The translations under genes and the position numbers were made by a program. A DNA stretch of 64,000 nt from Granulicella mallensis (GTDB lineage Bacteria; Acidobacteriota; Terriglobia; Terriglobales; Acidobacteriaceae), in the NCBI RefSeq assembly GCF_014203225.1, contig NZ_JACHIO010000018.1, positions 62,001-126,000 of the forward strand. Direction: 5' to 3'. Below the pieces are notes generated by a model, which did not search any database, had not been told where the DNA came from, and saw only the letters and a program-made list of their open reading frames with translations. Position 1 is the stretch's first letter. Each line of letters starts with the position of its first letter. Positions 56,016 through 64,000 of the stretch are shown here, piece after piece.

Positions 56016-56099
56016 TGACGCAAAGGACGCCAAGAGAGCCAAGTTTCGCCACGGTTCTCTTGGCGAAACTTGGCTCTTCTCTTAGCGTCCTTTGCGTCA
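56016..56099. repeat. Long hairpin between two co-directional genes
   Basis: Arms of about 35 bases (TGACGCAAAGGACGCCAAGA plus GAGCCAAGTTTCGCCA) with a nine-base loop and two small irregularities. Lies 32 bases after the stop of the 56131-56877 gene and upstream of the carboxylesterase gene. Likely works as a terminator or insulator. Confidence 0.75.
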
Positions 56100-56130
56100 G
56101 ATTCTTTAGCGGCTGAAGGCAGCACCCGTG

Positions 56131-56877
56131 TCAGCTCGCGACCGGTGTAACCTTGACCGCCTTGTTGTCCTCGAACTCGATCTTGATCGGATGTCCACTG
56201 TTGTCGTACGTCACAGTGCGATTGCCGGTCGAGTCCGAGCTCGGCGTAATCACCTGGCCGAGCGACATCATGGCCTGGTTCTCGCTCATGCCCACCACGG
56301 CCTCATGCTTGTCGATATGAGCCCACATCTCCGGTCCCCAGTGCTTATAGAGCACATGCGGATCGTCATAGAAGAAGATCTCATCGCTCAGAAACGTGTA
56401 GTTGCCATTCTCGAAGTTGCCCACCGGCACGGCATACTCGGCCTTCGGATCGGCTGACTTCGGCAGCGTGAACGCGAGCAGAACATGATGCTCGCCAGCC
56501 GAGATGCGCGACACCGCACGTCCCTTCGGAGGCACCTGCTCGAAGACATCCTTGATCAGCAGCGGCTCTGCCCCTTCGAGCGTTCCTACAGGATGCGCAT
56601 AGTCGGCATGATGGCTCGCGTAATGGTAATAGTCCATCTGCCCACCGGCACTCATCCAGATCGTCTTGCCGATCAGCTCGCGCTCATCCTTCAGCGAATC
56701 CGGGCGCTGCTTGCGCAGAAAGACCATATCGTCGGCGGAGAGCTTCGTCTTCTCATAGGGATTCTTGGCCACCGGCATCTCTTCATGGTTTGCCTTGTAG
56801 ATCAACCCCACACGCACACCAATAGCGACAACAAACGCCAAGGTCACCGCTATTGAAATCTTCTTACCGTTTTCCAT
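56131..56877 (-). CDS. Membrane-anchored periplasmic protein of unknown function
   Basis: 248 residues. One N-terminal membrane helix at about 7-27 (ISIAVTLAFVVAIGVRVGLI), then a soluble domain with no recognised family. It contains several aromatic/His-rich stretches (MDYYHYASHHADYAHP; YDDPHVLYKHWGPEMWAHID) that could bind metal. AGGAAGG lies six bases before the ATG. Same strand as, and 52 bases downstream of, the MFS transporter gene. Confidence 0.75.
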   Translation of the reverse strand: MENGKKISIAVTLAFVVAIGVRVGLIYKANHEEMPVAKNPYEKTKLSADDMVFLRKQRPDSLKDERELIGKTIWMSAGGQMDYYHYASHHADYAHPVGTLEGAEPLLIKDVFEQVPPKGRAVSRISAGEHHVLLAFTLPKSADPKAEYAVPVGNFENGNYTFLSDEIFFYDDPHVLYKHWGPEMWAHIDKHEAVVGMSENQAMMSLGQVITPSSDSTGNRTVTYDNSGHPIKIEFEDNKAVKVTPVAS

Positions 56878-56929
56878 CCCTTCCTCCTGACTACTTATCT
56901 CTGTGATGCAAACGGGCTTCGCAAGTCGC

Positions 56930-58252
56930 TCAACCCACCGGCTCCATACTGCTGAACTGCTGCTCCACCGCGATCAGACTCTCCGCCGTCAGAGTATCCG
57001 CATGACGTAACGCGGGGAAGAACACGGACCAGACCCCCGTCACCATCATGCTTCCAATACCGCCGATGACTACGGCTCGGACAGCGCCCCACCAGTGCGC
57101 CGTCAAGCCGCTCTCATACTCTCCAAATTCGTTAGATGCGCCGAGGAACAACCAGTTCACGCTCGACACACGGCCACGCATCTCCGGCGGGGTGGCCAGT
57201 TGCAGAACGCTCGACCGCACCACGACAGAGATCATGTCGGACGCCCCGATCACAAACAACGCCGCACAACTCAGCCACAGATTGCGGCTCAATCCAAAGA
57301 CCACCGTCGCTGCGCCAAAGATTCCTACGCACACCAGCATGGTCTTGCCCGCGCGCCGCCTGATCGGCAGGACCAGCAAGCCCAGGGAAACAAGCAGCGC
57401 GCCGAGGCTCGGCATCGCACGCAGCAAGCCCAGCCCATGCGGCCCCTCATGCAGAATGTCCGATGCGAAGATCGGCATCAGCGAAGCCGCACCGCCCAGC
57501 AACACGGCAAACAGGTCCAGCGAGATCGATCCCAGCAGCAGTCGCGTCTGCGCAACATAACGCAGGCCCGCAAGCATCGTCTCGACGGTGAAGCCCTTCT
57601 TCTCCGCCGCGCCGCGCGGGTGAATCAAGCTCATCAGCACGAGGTACACCGCAAACGCGCCGATCGTGAAGCAGTAGACCAGGGGCGCTCCCGCAAAGGA
57701 CGCGTACTGTCCCCCAAAGAGCTTGCTTAGAGCCACCGTAAACAGCAGCCCACCCATCATCGGCCCGATAGCATTGGAGACCTGGAAGATGCTCGCGCCC
57801 CAGGTCACGGCGTTGACGAAGTGTTCCCTGGGCACCAGTGAAGGCACCAGCGAACTCGCCGCAGGCCCCGCGAAACATCTTCCTGTCCCGATGAGAAAGA
57901 GAATCCCATACACCACCCAGATACTGCCGATGCCATGCAGCGTAAGCCACAACAGCAGCCCGGTTGCGATTAGTTGTAGGAAGTAACAGGCCAACAGGAT
58001 GTTGCGACGATCGTAGCGATCGGCCACGTGCCCCGCAGGCAGCACAAAGAACAGCCCGGGAAGAAAGAGCGCGAGGCCGGTATAGCCCAGAGCCAGCGCC
58101 GAGTGCGTGAGCTGATACACCTGCCACGCCACCCCCACCGATTGCGCCTCCGCACCCATCGTGCCGAGAGCTCGTGCCGCCGAATAAAACCGGAAGTCCC
58201 GCGACTGCCACGCCACCGTCGCGCTTAGAGTTTGTTTTTCTCCGTCATCCAT
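56930..58252 (-). CDS. MFS transporter (enterobactin-exporter EntS-like group)
   Basis: 440 residues with about 12 membrane helices. MFS motif A-like loop GHVADRYDRRNIL at about 82-94 between helices 2 and 3. The EntS/MFS_3 group is suggested by FRFYSAARALGTMGAEAQSV near the start and by LVPREHFVNAVTWGASIFQV near 145-164. Substrate not predictable. ATG 58252 chosen at MDDGEKQTL; a longer reading to 58354 lacks support. Confidence 0.88.
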   Translation of the reverse strand: MDDGEKQTLSATVAWQSRDFRFYSAARALGTMGAEAQSVGVAWQVYQLTHSALALGYTGLALFLPGLFFVLPAGHVADRYDRRNILLACYFLQLIATGLLLWLTLHGIGSIWVVYGILFLIGTGRCFAGPAASSLVPSLVPREHFVNAVTWGASIFQVSNAIGPMMGGLLFTVALSKLFGGQYASFAGAPLVYCFTIGAFAVYLVLMSLIHPRGAAEKKGFTVETMLAGLRYVAQTRLLLGSISLDLFAVLLGGAASLMPIFASDILHEGPHGLGLLRAMPSLGALLVSLGLLVLPIRRRAGKTMLVCVGIFGAATVVFGLSRNLWLSCAALFVIGASDMISVVVRSSVLQLATPPEMRGRVSSVNWLFLGASNEFGEYESGLTAHWWGAVRAVVIGGIGSMMVTGVWSVFFPALRHADTLTAESLIAVEQQFSSMEPVG

Positions 58253-58399
58253 GTCTCTTCTATGCTGACACATCGACAAGACAACAGGTTTACAAGCGAC
58301 TCCAGCGGATTCCTCAAAGGAGAAAACCCTTGCGGTTTCCCCGTATAAAACCACGCGGCATCATTTTATGAAGCCCGGGAAGAATGAAATCGCTCTACC

Positions 58400-59314
58400 A
58401 TGGAAAGGATGCAAGCCCCTGACCAACCCATCCTCGGTGCCCTCTTAACAGAGGCCCGCAATCCTGCCACCGAGCATCTTGACGAGCTGCCGACACTCGC
58501 CATGCTCGAAGTCATCAACGACGAAGACGCGAAGGTCGCCGGTGCCGTGCGCGCGGAGTTGCCGCAGATCGCGCGGGCCATCGATGAGATCGCAGCGCGC
58601 TTCGGCCGCGGCGGACGGCTCTTCTACATCGGCGCGGGAACCAGCGGTCGGCTCGGTGTGCTCGATGCCAGCGAGTGCCCACCAACCTTCTCCGTCTCTG
58701 CCGATCTGGTGCAGGGGCTGATTGCCGGAGGCGACTCCGCCCTGCGGCTCTCCAGCGAACACTCCGAGGACTCTCCCGAAGAGGGCGCTCGCGACCTGGC
58801 CGCAGCAAAGTTTGCGCAGGACGATACATTGGTCGGCATCGCGGCCAGTGGACGCACTCCCTATGTGCTCGGGGCTATCGCGCACGCGAAGAAGCTCGGT
58901 GCGTTGACGGTCGGACTCACCTGCGTGCCCGGCTCAGCGATCTCTCAGGCGGTCGATATTCCCATTACTCCCGCGACCGGGCCGGAAGTGCTGACAGGCA
59001 GCACGCGCCTAAAGGCCGGCACCGCCACCAAGCTCGTGCTCAACATGCTCTCGACGGGTGTGATGGTGCGGACAGGCACAACCTTCGGCAACCTGATGGT
59101 CAACGTTCGGCCCACCAATGCGAAACTCGTCGACCGTGCGCATCGCATCATCGCCGCGGCTACTGGATGCGATATGGAACGAGCTACAAGGCTTCTGGAA
59201 GAAGCGGGTGAGGATGTGAAGACAGCCATTGTGATGCAGAGGTTATCGCTCTCGCGTGAAGAGGCTGAGGCACGACTCGTTGCGGTTCATGGGGTGTTGG
59301 CAAAAGCGTTATAG
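58400..59314 (+). CDS. murQ: N-acetylmuramic acid 6-phosphate etherase
   Basis: Cleaves the lactyl ether of MurNAc-6-P to give GlcNAc-6-P during cell-wall recycling. 304 residues with a SIS sugar-phosphate isomerase fold at about 55-220. Signatures: TEHLDELPT, FYIGAGTSGRLGVLDASECP (residues 75-94), and AASGRTPYVLGA. The catalytic Glu lies in SEHSEDSPEEGA. The C-terminal helix pair (VDRAHRIIAAATGCD onward) is complete. No kinase (anmK or amgK) is adjacent. Confidence 0.96.
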   Translation: MERMQAPDQPILGALLTEARNPATEHLDELPTLAMLEVINDEDAKVAGAVRAELPQIARAIDEIAARFGRGGRLFYIGAGTSGRLGVLDASECPPTFSVSADLVQGLIAGGDSALRLSSEHSEDSPEEGARDLAAAKFAQDDTLVGIAASGRTPYVLGAIAHAKKLGALTVGLTCVPGSAISQAVDIPITPATGPEVLTGSTRLKAGTATKLVLNMLSTGVMVRTGTTFGNLMVNVRPTNAKLVDRAHRIIAAATGCDMERATRLLEEAGEDVKTAIVMQRLSLSREEAEARLVAVHGVLAKAL

Positions 59315-59358
59315 AACGGTTTCATCTCCGATGCCAGGAGTAACTCAGATCGGCCTTT

Positions 59359-59531
59359 GCTTTCTTGTTGTCATTCCGAGCGCAGCGAGCGAACCTGCTT
59401 TCTCCCGCTTTTAACTCATGCCGGTACAAGCTACAGCCTTCTTGGTTTCACCCCTATTTTCTGGACAGTACGGACGAAGAACGGGAGACAGCAGGTTCAC
59501 TCGCTGCGCTCGGAATGACAACAAGAAAAGC
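59359..59531. repeat. Family C inverted-repeat element, second copy
   Basis: About 173 bp. Arms GCTTTCTTGTTGTCATTCCG...TCTCCCG (59359-59407) and the inverse (59482-59531) with few mismatches. Between convergent murQ and ruvB. A-rich gcaaaagcaaaaa follows, like the beginning of the tandem repeat beside the copy at 43609-43798. Confidence 0.8.
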
Positions 59532-59570
59532 AAAAGCAAAAAGCGCATTCGTCCAATCAGCTTTGCCTCT

Positions 59571-60644
59571 CTACCCGAACAAGGTCGGCTTACGCGGCAT
59601 CTCAATCCCCAGGTGCTCATACGCCAACCGCGTCGCCACACGCCCACGCGGCGTGCGATCCAGAAATCCGATCTGGATCAGGAACGGCTCATAGACCTCT
59701 TCCAGCGCATCCTGCTCTTCAGCCAGTGCCGCAGCCAGCGTATTCAACCCCACCGGTCCGCCATCGTACTTCTCGATGATGGTCCGCAGCAGCCGGCGGT
59801 CGAGCTCATCGAAGCCGTGCGCGTCCACCTCCAGCATCTTCAGCGCGGCCATGGCGGTCTCGCGATCGATCTTGCCTGACGCCCTTACCTGCGCATAGTC
59901 GCGAACGCGCCGCAGCAGCCTGTTGGCGATTCTCGGTGTTCCCCGCGAACGCATCGCAATCTCCGCCGCACCGTCGTGGTCGATAGGCACACCGAGCACC
60001 TCGGCCGAGCGTTCGACGACAAACCGCAGTTCGTCGTCGGTGTAGAACTCCAGCCGCAGCAGAATCCCGAAGCGCGAACGCAGCGGCGAGCTGAGCAGGC
60101 CGGGCCGCGTCGTCGCCGCGACAAAGGTGAACGGCTTGATCTCCAGCGTGTGCGTGCGCGCCGCAGGCCCCTGCCCGATGATGATGTCCATCTGGTAGTC
60201 CTCGAGCGCCGTATAAAGCTTCTCTTCGAGCACCGGCTGCAGACGATGGATCTCATCCAGAAACAGCACCTGCTTCTCGCGCAGGTTCGTCAGGATAGCG
60301 GTAAGGTCACCCTGGATCTGCAGCGCCGGACCGCTGGTCTGCTGGTATCCAACCCCCAGCTCGTTCGCGATGATGGTCGCAAGCGTCGTCTTGCCCAGCC
60401 CCGGAGGCCCGAACAGCAACACGTGGTCGAGCGCCTCGCCGCGCGACTTGGCCGCTTCCAGTGCGATGGCCAACTGTTCCTTGGCCTTCTCCTGCCCGAT
60501 GAACTCCGCCAGCCACTTGGGCCGCAGCTTCAGTTCAAAGGCCGAGTCGTCCTCGACCTGTCCAGCCGAGACGAGACGCTCCGCCTCGGAGCTCTTGCGG
60601 CCGCTCTGGTTCAGGTCGAACTTTTTCTTGTTTGCGAAGTCCAT
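59571..60644 (-). CDS. ruvB: Holliday junction branch-migration helicase RuvB
   Basis: 357 residues. AAA+ motor that with RuvA moves Holliday junctions. Walker [10 protein letters not shown], Walker [10 protein letters not shown], sensor 1 ATTRPG, arginine finger region SRFGI, and the C-terminal winged-helix DNA-binding domain ending in [16 protein letters not shown] 60644 (MDFANKKKF) is preferred to 60701. ruvA and ruvC are not adjacent in this window. Confidence 0.96.
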   Translation of the reverse strand: MDFANKKKFDLNQSGRKSSEAERLVSAGQVEDDSAFELKLRPKWLAEFIGQEKAKEQLAIALEAAKSRGEALDHVLLFGPPGLGKTTLATIIANELGVGYQQTSGPALQIQGDLTAILTNLREKQVLFLDEIHRLQPVLEEKLYTALEDYQMDIIIGQGPAARTHTLEIKPFTFVAATTRPGLLSSPLRSRFGILLRLEFYTDDELRFVVERSAEVLGVPIDHDGAAEIAMRSRGTPRIANRLLRRVRDYAQVRASGKIDRETAMAALKMLEVDAHGFDELDRRLLRTIIEKYDGGPVGLNTLAAALAEEQDALEEVYEPFLIQIGFLDRTPRGRVATRLAYEHLGIEMPRKPTLFG

Positions 60645-60716
60645 CTGAGGCGAGGATACGGCGAAGACGCACGTGGAAGCAATCGTGCCGTGCAGATTCA
60701 CTGCCAGATTTCACCT

Positions 60717-62555
60717 TCACCGCTTGTGCGAAAACACAAACTCGATCCCGCCCACAAAGCTGCGCCCCTGCATCTGCACATTGGCGATCTCCTGGTAGCC
60801 GGTATTGGCCAGGTTCGTCATCTGGAGATAAGGCCGGAATCGTCCTACTTCGCGCACCACCGACACATCCCACACCGCATAGGGAGCCTGTGGAGGCGCG
60901 GGCGCCTGCGTGTAGCGCTCCACCACTCCCAGCCGCGATTGCAGCAGCAGCCCATGCTTCAGGCTCCAGGTCCACTCCGCGCGGCCGTTGTTGACGGGGT
61001 AGTCGAAGACCGACTCCGACTCCAATCCGTGCAGCGAGCCTTGCGTTCCCTTGAGCAGCGTCCAGCTCAGCTTCAACTGCTGGCTGCCATTCAGCCTCCA
61101 GTTCAGAGAGCTTTCAATACCGGTAAAGTGCAGCGAAGGAATATTGGTCGCCTGCCATAGATCGGCGGGAGAAGCCCTTGTGTAATCAACCGTATTTTTC
61201 TGCGCCGAATAAAAAGCTGTGAGGGTCGCCGAGACACGGCCTGCGGGATACCAATCCACTCCGCCCTCGTAGTTCCATACAGACTCCGGCTTCAGGTTGG
61301 GATCGCCCAGCGTGGTGGGATCGCTGTAGTAGAGATCGAGATAGGTGGGAATGCGGAATCCATGCTCTACCGAGCCATGCAACTTGAGGGACTCCGGCAG
61401 CCAAAACGTGCCCGCAGCCATCGGGCTCGCTACCGCTCTGCCGCCGCTGAAGATCTGCTCACGCAGACCGCCCTCGATCGACCAGCGTCCCGGAACACGC
61501 CAGCTCACTTCGCCATAACCCGCGCCGCTGTTGCGTCCGTGGTAACCGAGGTTCGTGCTCGCAATCTGGTCGGTCGTCTCTTCCAGACCGGCGAGCAGCG
61601 TGGTGTTCTTGAAGATCTCACGCGTCTCCCGCACATCGCCTTCGAAGCCATCGTCGATGTGCTGATTCTTGTAGTAAGCCGGATCGTCGCGCAGCAGCAC
61701 ATAGATGTCCGAGTGCCGCCGATAGGCCACGTCAGCCGCCGTATGCTCGTCGAACTTCTGCGTCAGCGCAGCAAACCATCCCTTGGTCCGCTCCCACGAG
61801 TTGTAGTTGCCATAGAACTGATTCGCTCCATACGCGCGGTCGTTCCCGGCAAAGAGCAGATCGCTCGCTCCCAGAGCGGTCTTGAATCTCGTCTCGGTGC
61901 TCGCGTCCTCGGTCCTGTAGTCGCGGTCGTAGATGAACCCCGTCGAGCGTTCGCGATCACCCGCAATCACCTCGCTCCAACGCTTGCCCACCACCGATCC
62001 CAGCAGGCCCTCTTCGTCTTCGCCATAGCTGCCCGCTCCCCCGCGAATGCGCAGCGAGGTGACATCCGGCTCCCAGGTCGTGAAATCAACGACTCCACCA
62101 ATTGCGTCCGAGCCGTAAAGCGTCGATCCCGCTCCATGCAGGATGTCGATATTCCCCAAGGCGGCCAGAGGAACGGGCAGATCGAGATTGAAGTGCGAGG
62201 TCTCCACGCTGTCCATGCGCAACCCGTTGAGCAGCACCAGCGTCTGCTCGAACGAAGCACCGCGCAATGAGATGTCCGCCATCACGCCTGCACCGGCACG
62301 CTGCTGGATGTCGACCGAAGAGTCCGTGCGCAGATAGTCCTCGATGTCCTGCGAGGCCAGTGGATGCTCCGAGGCATCGAGCGTCACAACGGTATGGGCT
62401 GATTCGCCAAGGCTTACCGGTTCTACATCTCCGAGAACAACCACAGTCGTGCTAACCGGCTGAATGGCCGGGGGCGTTTGCGGCTGGGGAGCCTGCTGCG
62501 CACACAGAGGCAGTACGGCAACAAAGACCACGGGAAGGTAACGCAGGCGAATCAT
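60717..62555 (-). CDS. TonB-dependent receptor (BtuB/CirA-like)
   Basis: 612 residues. Signal peptide MIRLRYLPVVFVAVLPLCAQ. Plug at about 40-155 (VDIQQRAGAGVMADISLRGA; VLLNGLRMDSV; YGSDAIGGVVDFTTW), then a 22-strand-type barrel (FRIPTYLDLYYSDPTTLGDP; NLKPESVWNYEGGVDW), with the C-terminal strand SFVGGIEFVFSHKR. Typical of vitamin B12 or siderophore receptors; the ligand cannot be read from sequence and no cobalamin riboswitch is seen upstream. ATG 62555 chosen; a TTG at 62564 is closer to AAGGAG. Divergent from marR-like. Confidence 0.92.
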   Translation of the reverse strand: MIRLRYLPVVFVAVLPLCAQQAPQPQTPPAIQPVSTTVVVLGDVEPVSLGESAHTVVTLDASEHPLASQDIEDYLRTDSSVDIQQRAGAGVMADISLRGASFEQTLVLLNGLRMDSVETSHFNLDLPVPLAALGNIDILHGAGSTLYGSDAIGGVVDFTTWEPDVTSLRIRGGAGSYGEDEEGLLGSVVGKRWSEVIAGDRERSTGFIYDRDYRTEDASTETRFKTALGASDLLFAGNDRAYGANQFYGNYNSWERTKGWFAALTQKFDEHTAADVAYRRHSDIYVLLRDDPAYYKNQHIDDGFEGDVRETREIFKNTTLLAGLEETTDQIASTNLGYHGRNSGAGYGEVSWRVPGRWSIEGGLREQIFSGGRAVASPMAAGTFWLPESLKLHGSVEHGFRIPTYLDLYYSDPTTLGDPNLKPESVWNYEGGVDWYPAGRVSATLTAFYSAQKNTVDYTRASPADLWQATNIPSLHFTGIESSLNWRLNGSQQLKLSWTLLKGTQGSLHGLESESVFDYPVNNGRAEWTWSLKHGLLLQSRLGVVERYTQAPAPPQAPYAVWDVSVVREVGRFRPYLQMTNLANTGYQEIANVQMQGRSFVGGIEFVFSHKR

Positions 62556-62636
62556 CAATTCCAATCACTCCTTGGGACCTCTTCATCCTGCTTGTTGCTC
62601 TCCCGCAATACAACGATGGTTTCGTATCGACCTTGA

Positions 62637-62655
62637 TAGTTGATCCTGTAAACTA
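62637..62655. promoter_or_regulatory. Candidate MarR operator
   Basis: Imperfect palindrome TAGTTGA, five bases, TAAACTA (six of seven positions pair), 12 bases before the MarR start codon in the gap shared with the divergent receptor gene. Confidence 0.35.
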
Positions 62656-62667
62656 AATCCACTTACG

Positions 62668-63102
62668 ATGCGCATCGATGCCTTCCTCGCCGAAAGCCCC
62701 ATGTTCGCGATCAGCCGCGCGGCGCGGCGGTTCAACGCCCTGGCCGCCCAGGTGCTTGCGGCTGACGGTCTCAGCTTCCTCGAAGGCCTGGTGCTCACAG
62801 CGATCTTCTTCGAAGCGCCTGCGTCCATCAAACCCTCGGAGCTTGCCGAGACCTTTGGCATGACGCGCGGCAACGTGAGCCACTGCGTCTCCTCGCTGGA
62901 GGCCAAGGGATTGCTGCAGCGAAAGATCGACCCGGAGGATGCCAGGGCCTACCAGCTCACCCTGAAGCCGCAGGGCAAGAAGTGCGCTCTCCATGTCATC
63001 GCGGCCTTTGACAAGCTTCAGAAAGAATTCGAAAAAGAGGTCGGGAAACCGGCCCTCGGCGAAACCCTCACCACGATTCGCAGACTGGAAGCGCTCTTCT
63101 AG
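62668..63102 (+). CDS. MarR family transcriptional regulator
   Basis: 144 residues. Winged helix-turn-helix at about 50-100: IKPSELAETFGMTRGNVSHC (helices 3-4), VSSLEAKGLLQRKIDPEDAR (recognition helix end and wing). N- and C-terminal dimerisation helices flank it. Probably represses itself and the divergent TonB-dependent receptor gene. Confidence 0.88.
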   Translation: MRIDAFLAESPMFAISRAARRFNALAAQVLAADGLSFLEGLVLTAIFFEAPASIKPSELAETFGMTRGNVSHCVSSLEAKGLLQRKIDPEDARAYQLTLKPQGKKCALHVIAAFDKLQKEFEKEVGKPALGETLTTIRRLEALF

Positions 63103-63164
63103 AATTGGCCTGACGGATGCAGTTGTATCCTAGAGACTCAACCGAACCAGCAAGGAAACCCGCA

Positions 63165-63494
63165 ATGCCGCTTTACGAGTATGAGTGCAGCCAGTGCCAT
63201 CGTCGCACCGAGAAGATCCAGAAGTTCTCAGACCCCGAACTGACCGTCTGCCCCCACTGCGGCGGCCCACTCGCACGCACCATCACGGCTGCGGCCATCT
63301 CCTTCAAAGGCGGTGGGTGGTACAAGGACGGCTATGCCTCGGCTAAACCCGCGGCAGCAGGCGGAGACTCCTCAACATCCACAGCCTCGGATTCGAGCTC
63401 TGCGGCTCCGGCAACTCCTGCCGCCTCGACCCCGGCTCCGGCAGCGGCTCCCGCCGCAGCGCCGGCCGCGCCTTCTACCGCCAGCAAAAGCTAA
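63165..63494 (+). CDS. FmdB family zinc-ribbon protein
   Basis: 109 residues. N-terminal zinc ribbon MPLYEYECSQCHRRTEKIQK (C8, C11) with the second pair in VCPHCGGPL (C29, C32). After FKGGGWYKDGY the remaining 55 residues are Ala/Ser/Pro/Thr low complexity and probably unstructured. Putative regulatory or RNA-associated family of unknown role. Start at 63165 as in all family members. Confidence 0.92.
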   Translation: MPLYEYECSQCHRRTEKIQKFSDPELTVCPHCGGPLARTITAAAISFKGGGWYKDGYASAKPAAAGGDSSTSTASDSSSAAPATPAASTPAPAAAPAAAPAAPSTASKS

Positions 63495-63592
63495 ACGAGC
63501 TTTCTGCTCGCTGGCGTTGTTGACCTTCCAGGGTCACTCCTACGTTTTGCCACAGGTACCGCGTTACACAAACAGGCACTCGCTGCGCTATC

Positions 63593-63853
63593 ATGCAAGC
63601 CATGAGGCTGTATCGTTCGCTCCGCAAACTCGGGAACCAGGTCGAAGAGACCGTGAGTCTTCGCTCTCGTAATGACCACCACATCCTGCGCAACATTGGC
63701 TGGGTTTCGGCGGGCGTCACAGCGCTGGCCATCGGAGTCGTGGTGGGCCGCGAACTGCGTCAGCGCCACAAGTTCAACCGCCGTACCCCCTATGACTTCT
63801 ATGCGCACTCCGGCGACGAGATCCAGGACGTCGAATTCGGCGTAGGCATTTAG
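63593..63853 (+). CDS. Small protein with one membrane helix, unknown function
   Basis: 86 residues. A basic N-terminal region of 30 residues, a hydrophobic helix at about 35-52 (IGWVSAGVTALAIGVVVG), and an acidic C-terminus (SGDEIQDVEFGVGI). Codon 4 (63602) is also ATG. No family recognised; the layout resembles small YtxH-like anchored proteins. Confidence 0.65.
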   Translation: MQAMRLYRSLRKLGNQVEETVSLRSRNDHHILRNIGWVSAGVTALAIGVVVGRELRQRHKFNRRTPYDFYAHSGDEIQDVEFGVGI

Positions 63854-63903
63854 TTCGGCAGCAGCAGTCAGCGGAGATCAAAGCGAAAAGCGTATCGTTG
63901 AGT

Positions 63904-64000
63904 ATGCGCTTGCTTCCCATCCTCGGGTCTGAACAGCCGGCTACGGCTCTCCTTGACGGACGTCTGCGCGATAGCCACAACCGCACCATCACCGATCTCC
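63904..64000 (+). CDS. moaA: Probable GTP 3',8-cyclase MoaA, N-terminal fragment
   Basis: Only the first 32 codons are inside the window (MRLLPILGSEQPATALLDGR, then LRDSHNRTITDL). The D-x-x-x-R-x-x-T-D-L order resembles the segment just before the TDRCN radical-SAM motif of MoaA, the first enzyme of molybdopterin synthesis. The motif itself lies beyond the edge, so the call rests on a short match. Confidence 0.5.
   Translation, partial: MRLLPILGSEQPATALLDGRLRDSHNRTITDL

Noticed and set aside
62556-62667. Cobalamin riboswitch before the BtuB-like receptor
   Set aside because: The leader is too short and lacks the conserved B12-box sequence.

Overview
The window looks like chromosomal DNA of an Acidobacteriota member of the Terriglobia (Terriglobus/Granulicella/Edaphobacter-like). 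This is inferred from the mix of genes: a very large TonB-dependent receptor with an N-terminal carboxypeptidase-regulatory-like domain, a VWFA-related secreted protein of the type typical of this phylum, DUF6624, DUF3052 and DUF4760 proteins, GC-rich codon use and many palindromic intergenic elements. No phage or plasmid module is seen.

Layout. 1-3.5 kb: membrane protein, YidB-like protein, RidA, then a palindromic element (family A) split by an IS5-type insertion sequence. 3.5-9 kb: VWA protein and a 1209-codon TonB-dependent receptor broken by one frameshift. 9-11.7 kb: a second family A element, MsrB, ribosomal protein L28, tRNA-Val, a CDP-alcohol phosphatidyltransferase. 11.8-26.2 kb: a complete ISC iron-sulfur assembly set (Rrf2 regulator, IscS, IscU, IscA, HscB, HscA, ferredoxin) in canonical order and on one strand, but pulled apart by unrelated genes (ankyrin protein, zinc phospholipase C, HicAB toxin-antitoxin, DUF6624, tautomerase, B3 metallo-beta-lactamase, DinB, VOC, alcohol dehydrogenase). 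26.5-29.4 kb: ECF sigma factor, anti-sigma factor with HEAT-like repeats, and tandem-PDZ protein in one operon. 29.5-36 kb: DUF4760/gamma-glutamylcyclotransferase pair of lower GC, RNase HI, secreted protein, TolC, and a secreted GH13 relative that appears to have lost its catalytic residues. 35-41.7 kb: PhyH dioxygenase with a divergent AraC regulator, glycosyltransferase, membrane proteins, LOG-family protein. 41.8-49.8 kb: AsmA-like protein, ABC-F ATPase, an IS200-like element with its deletion derivative nearby, ketopantoate reductase, acyltransferase, DUF3052. 49.8-60.7 kb: PEP carboxylase, two esterases, MFS transporter, MurQ, RuvB. 60.7-64 kb: BtuB-like receptor with a divergent MarR regulator, FmdB zinc ribbon, and the start of a probable moaA running off the end.

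The most distinctive features are the dispersed isc cluster and a dense set of at least six families of inverted-repeat elements. Many lie between convergent genes, and at two sites they supply a gene's stop codon. Their hairpins show compensatory base changes between copies. One family shares its ends with the resident IS5-type element; another is flanked by the same 50-base palindromes as the resident IS200-like transposase. I did not find a clearly novel defence or biosynthetic system.
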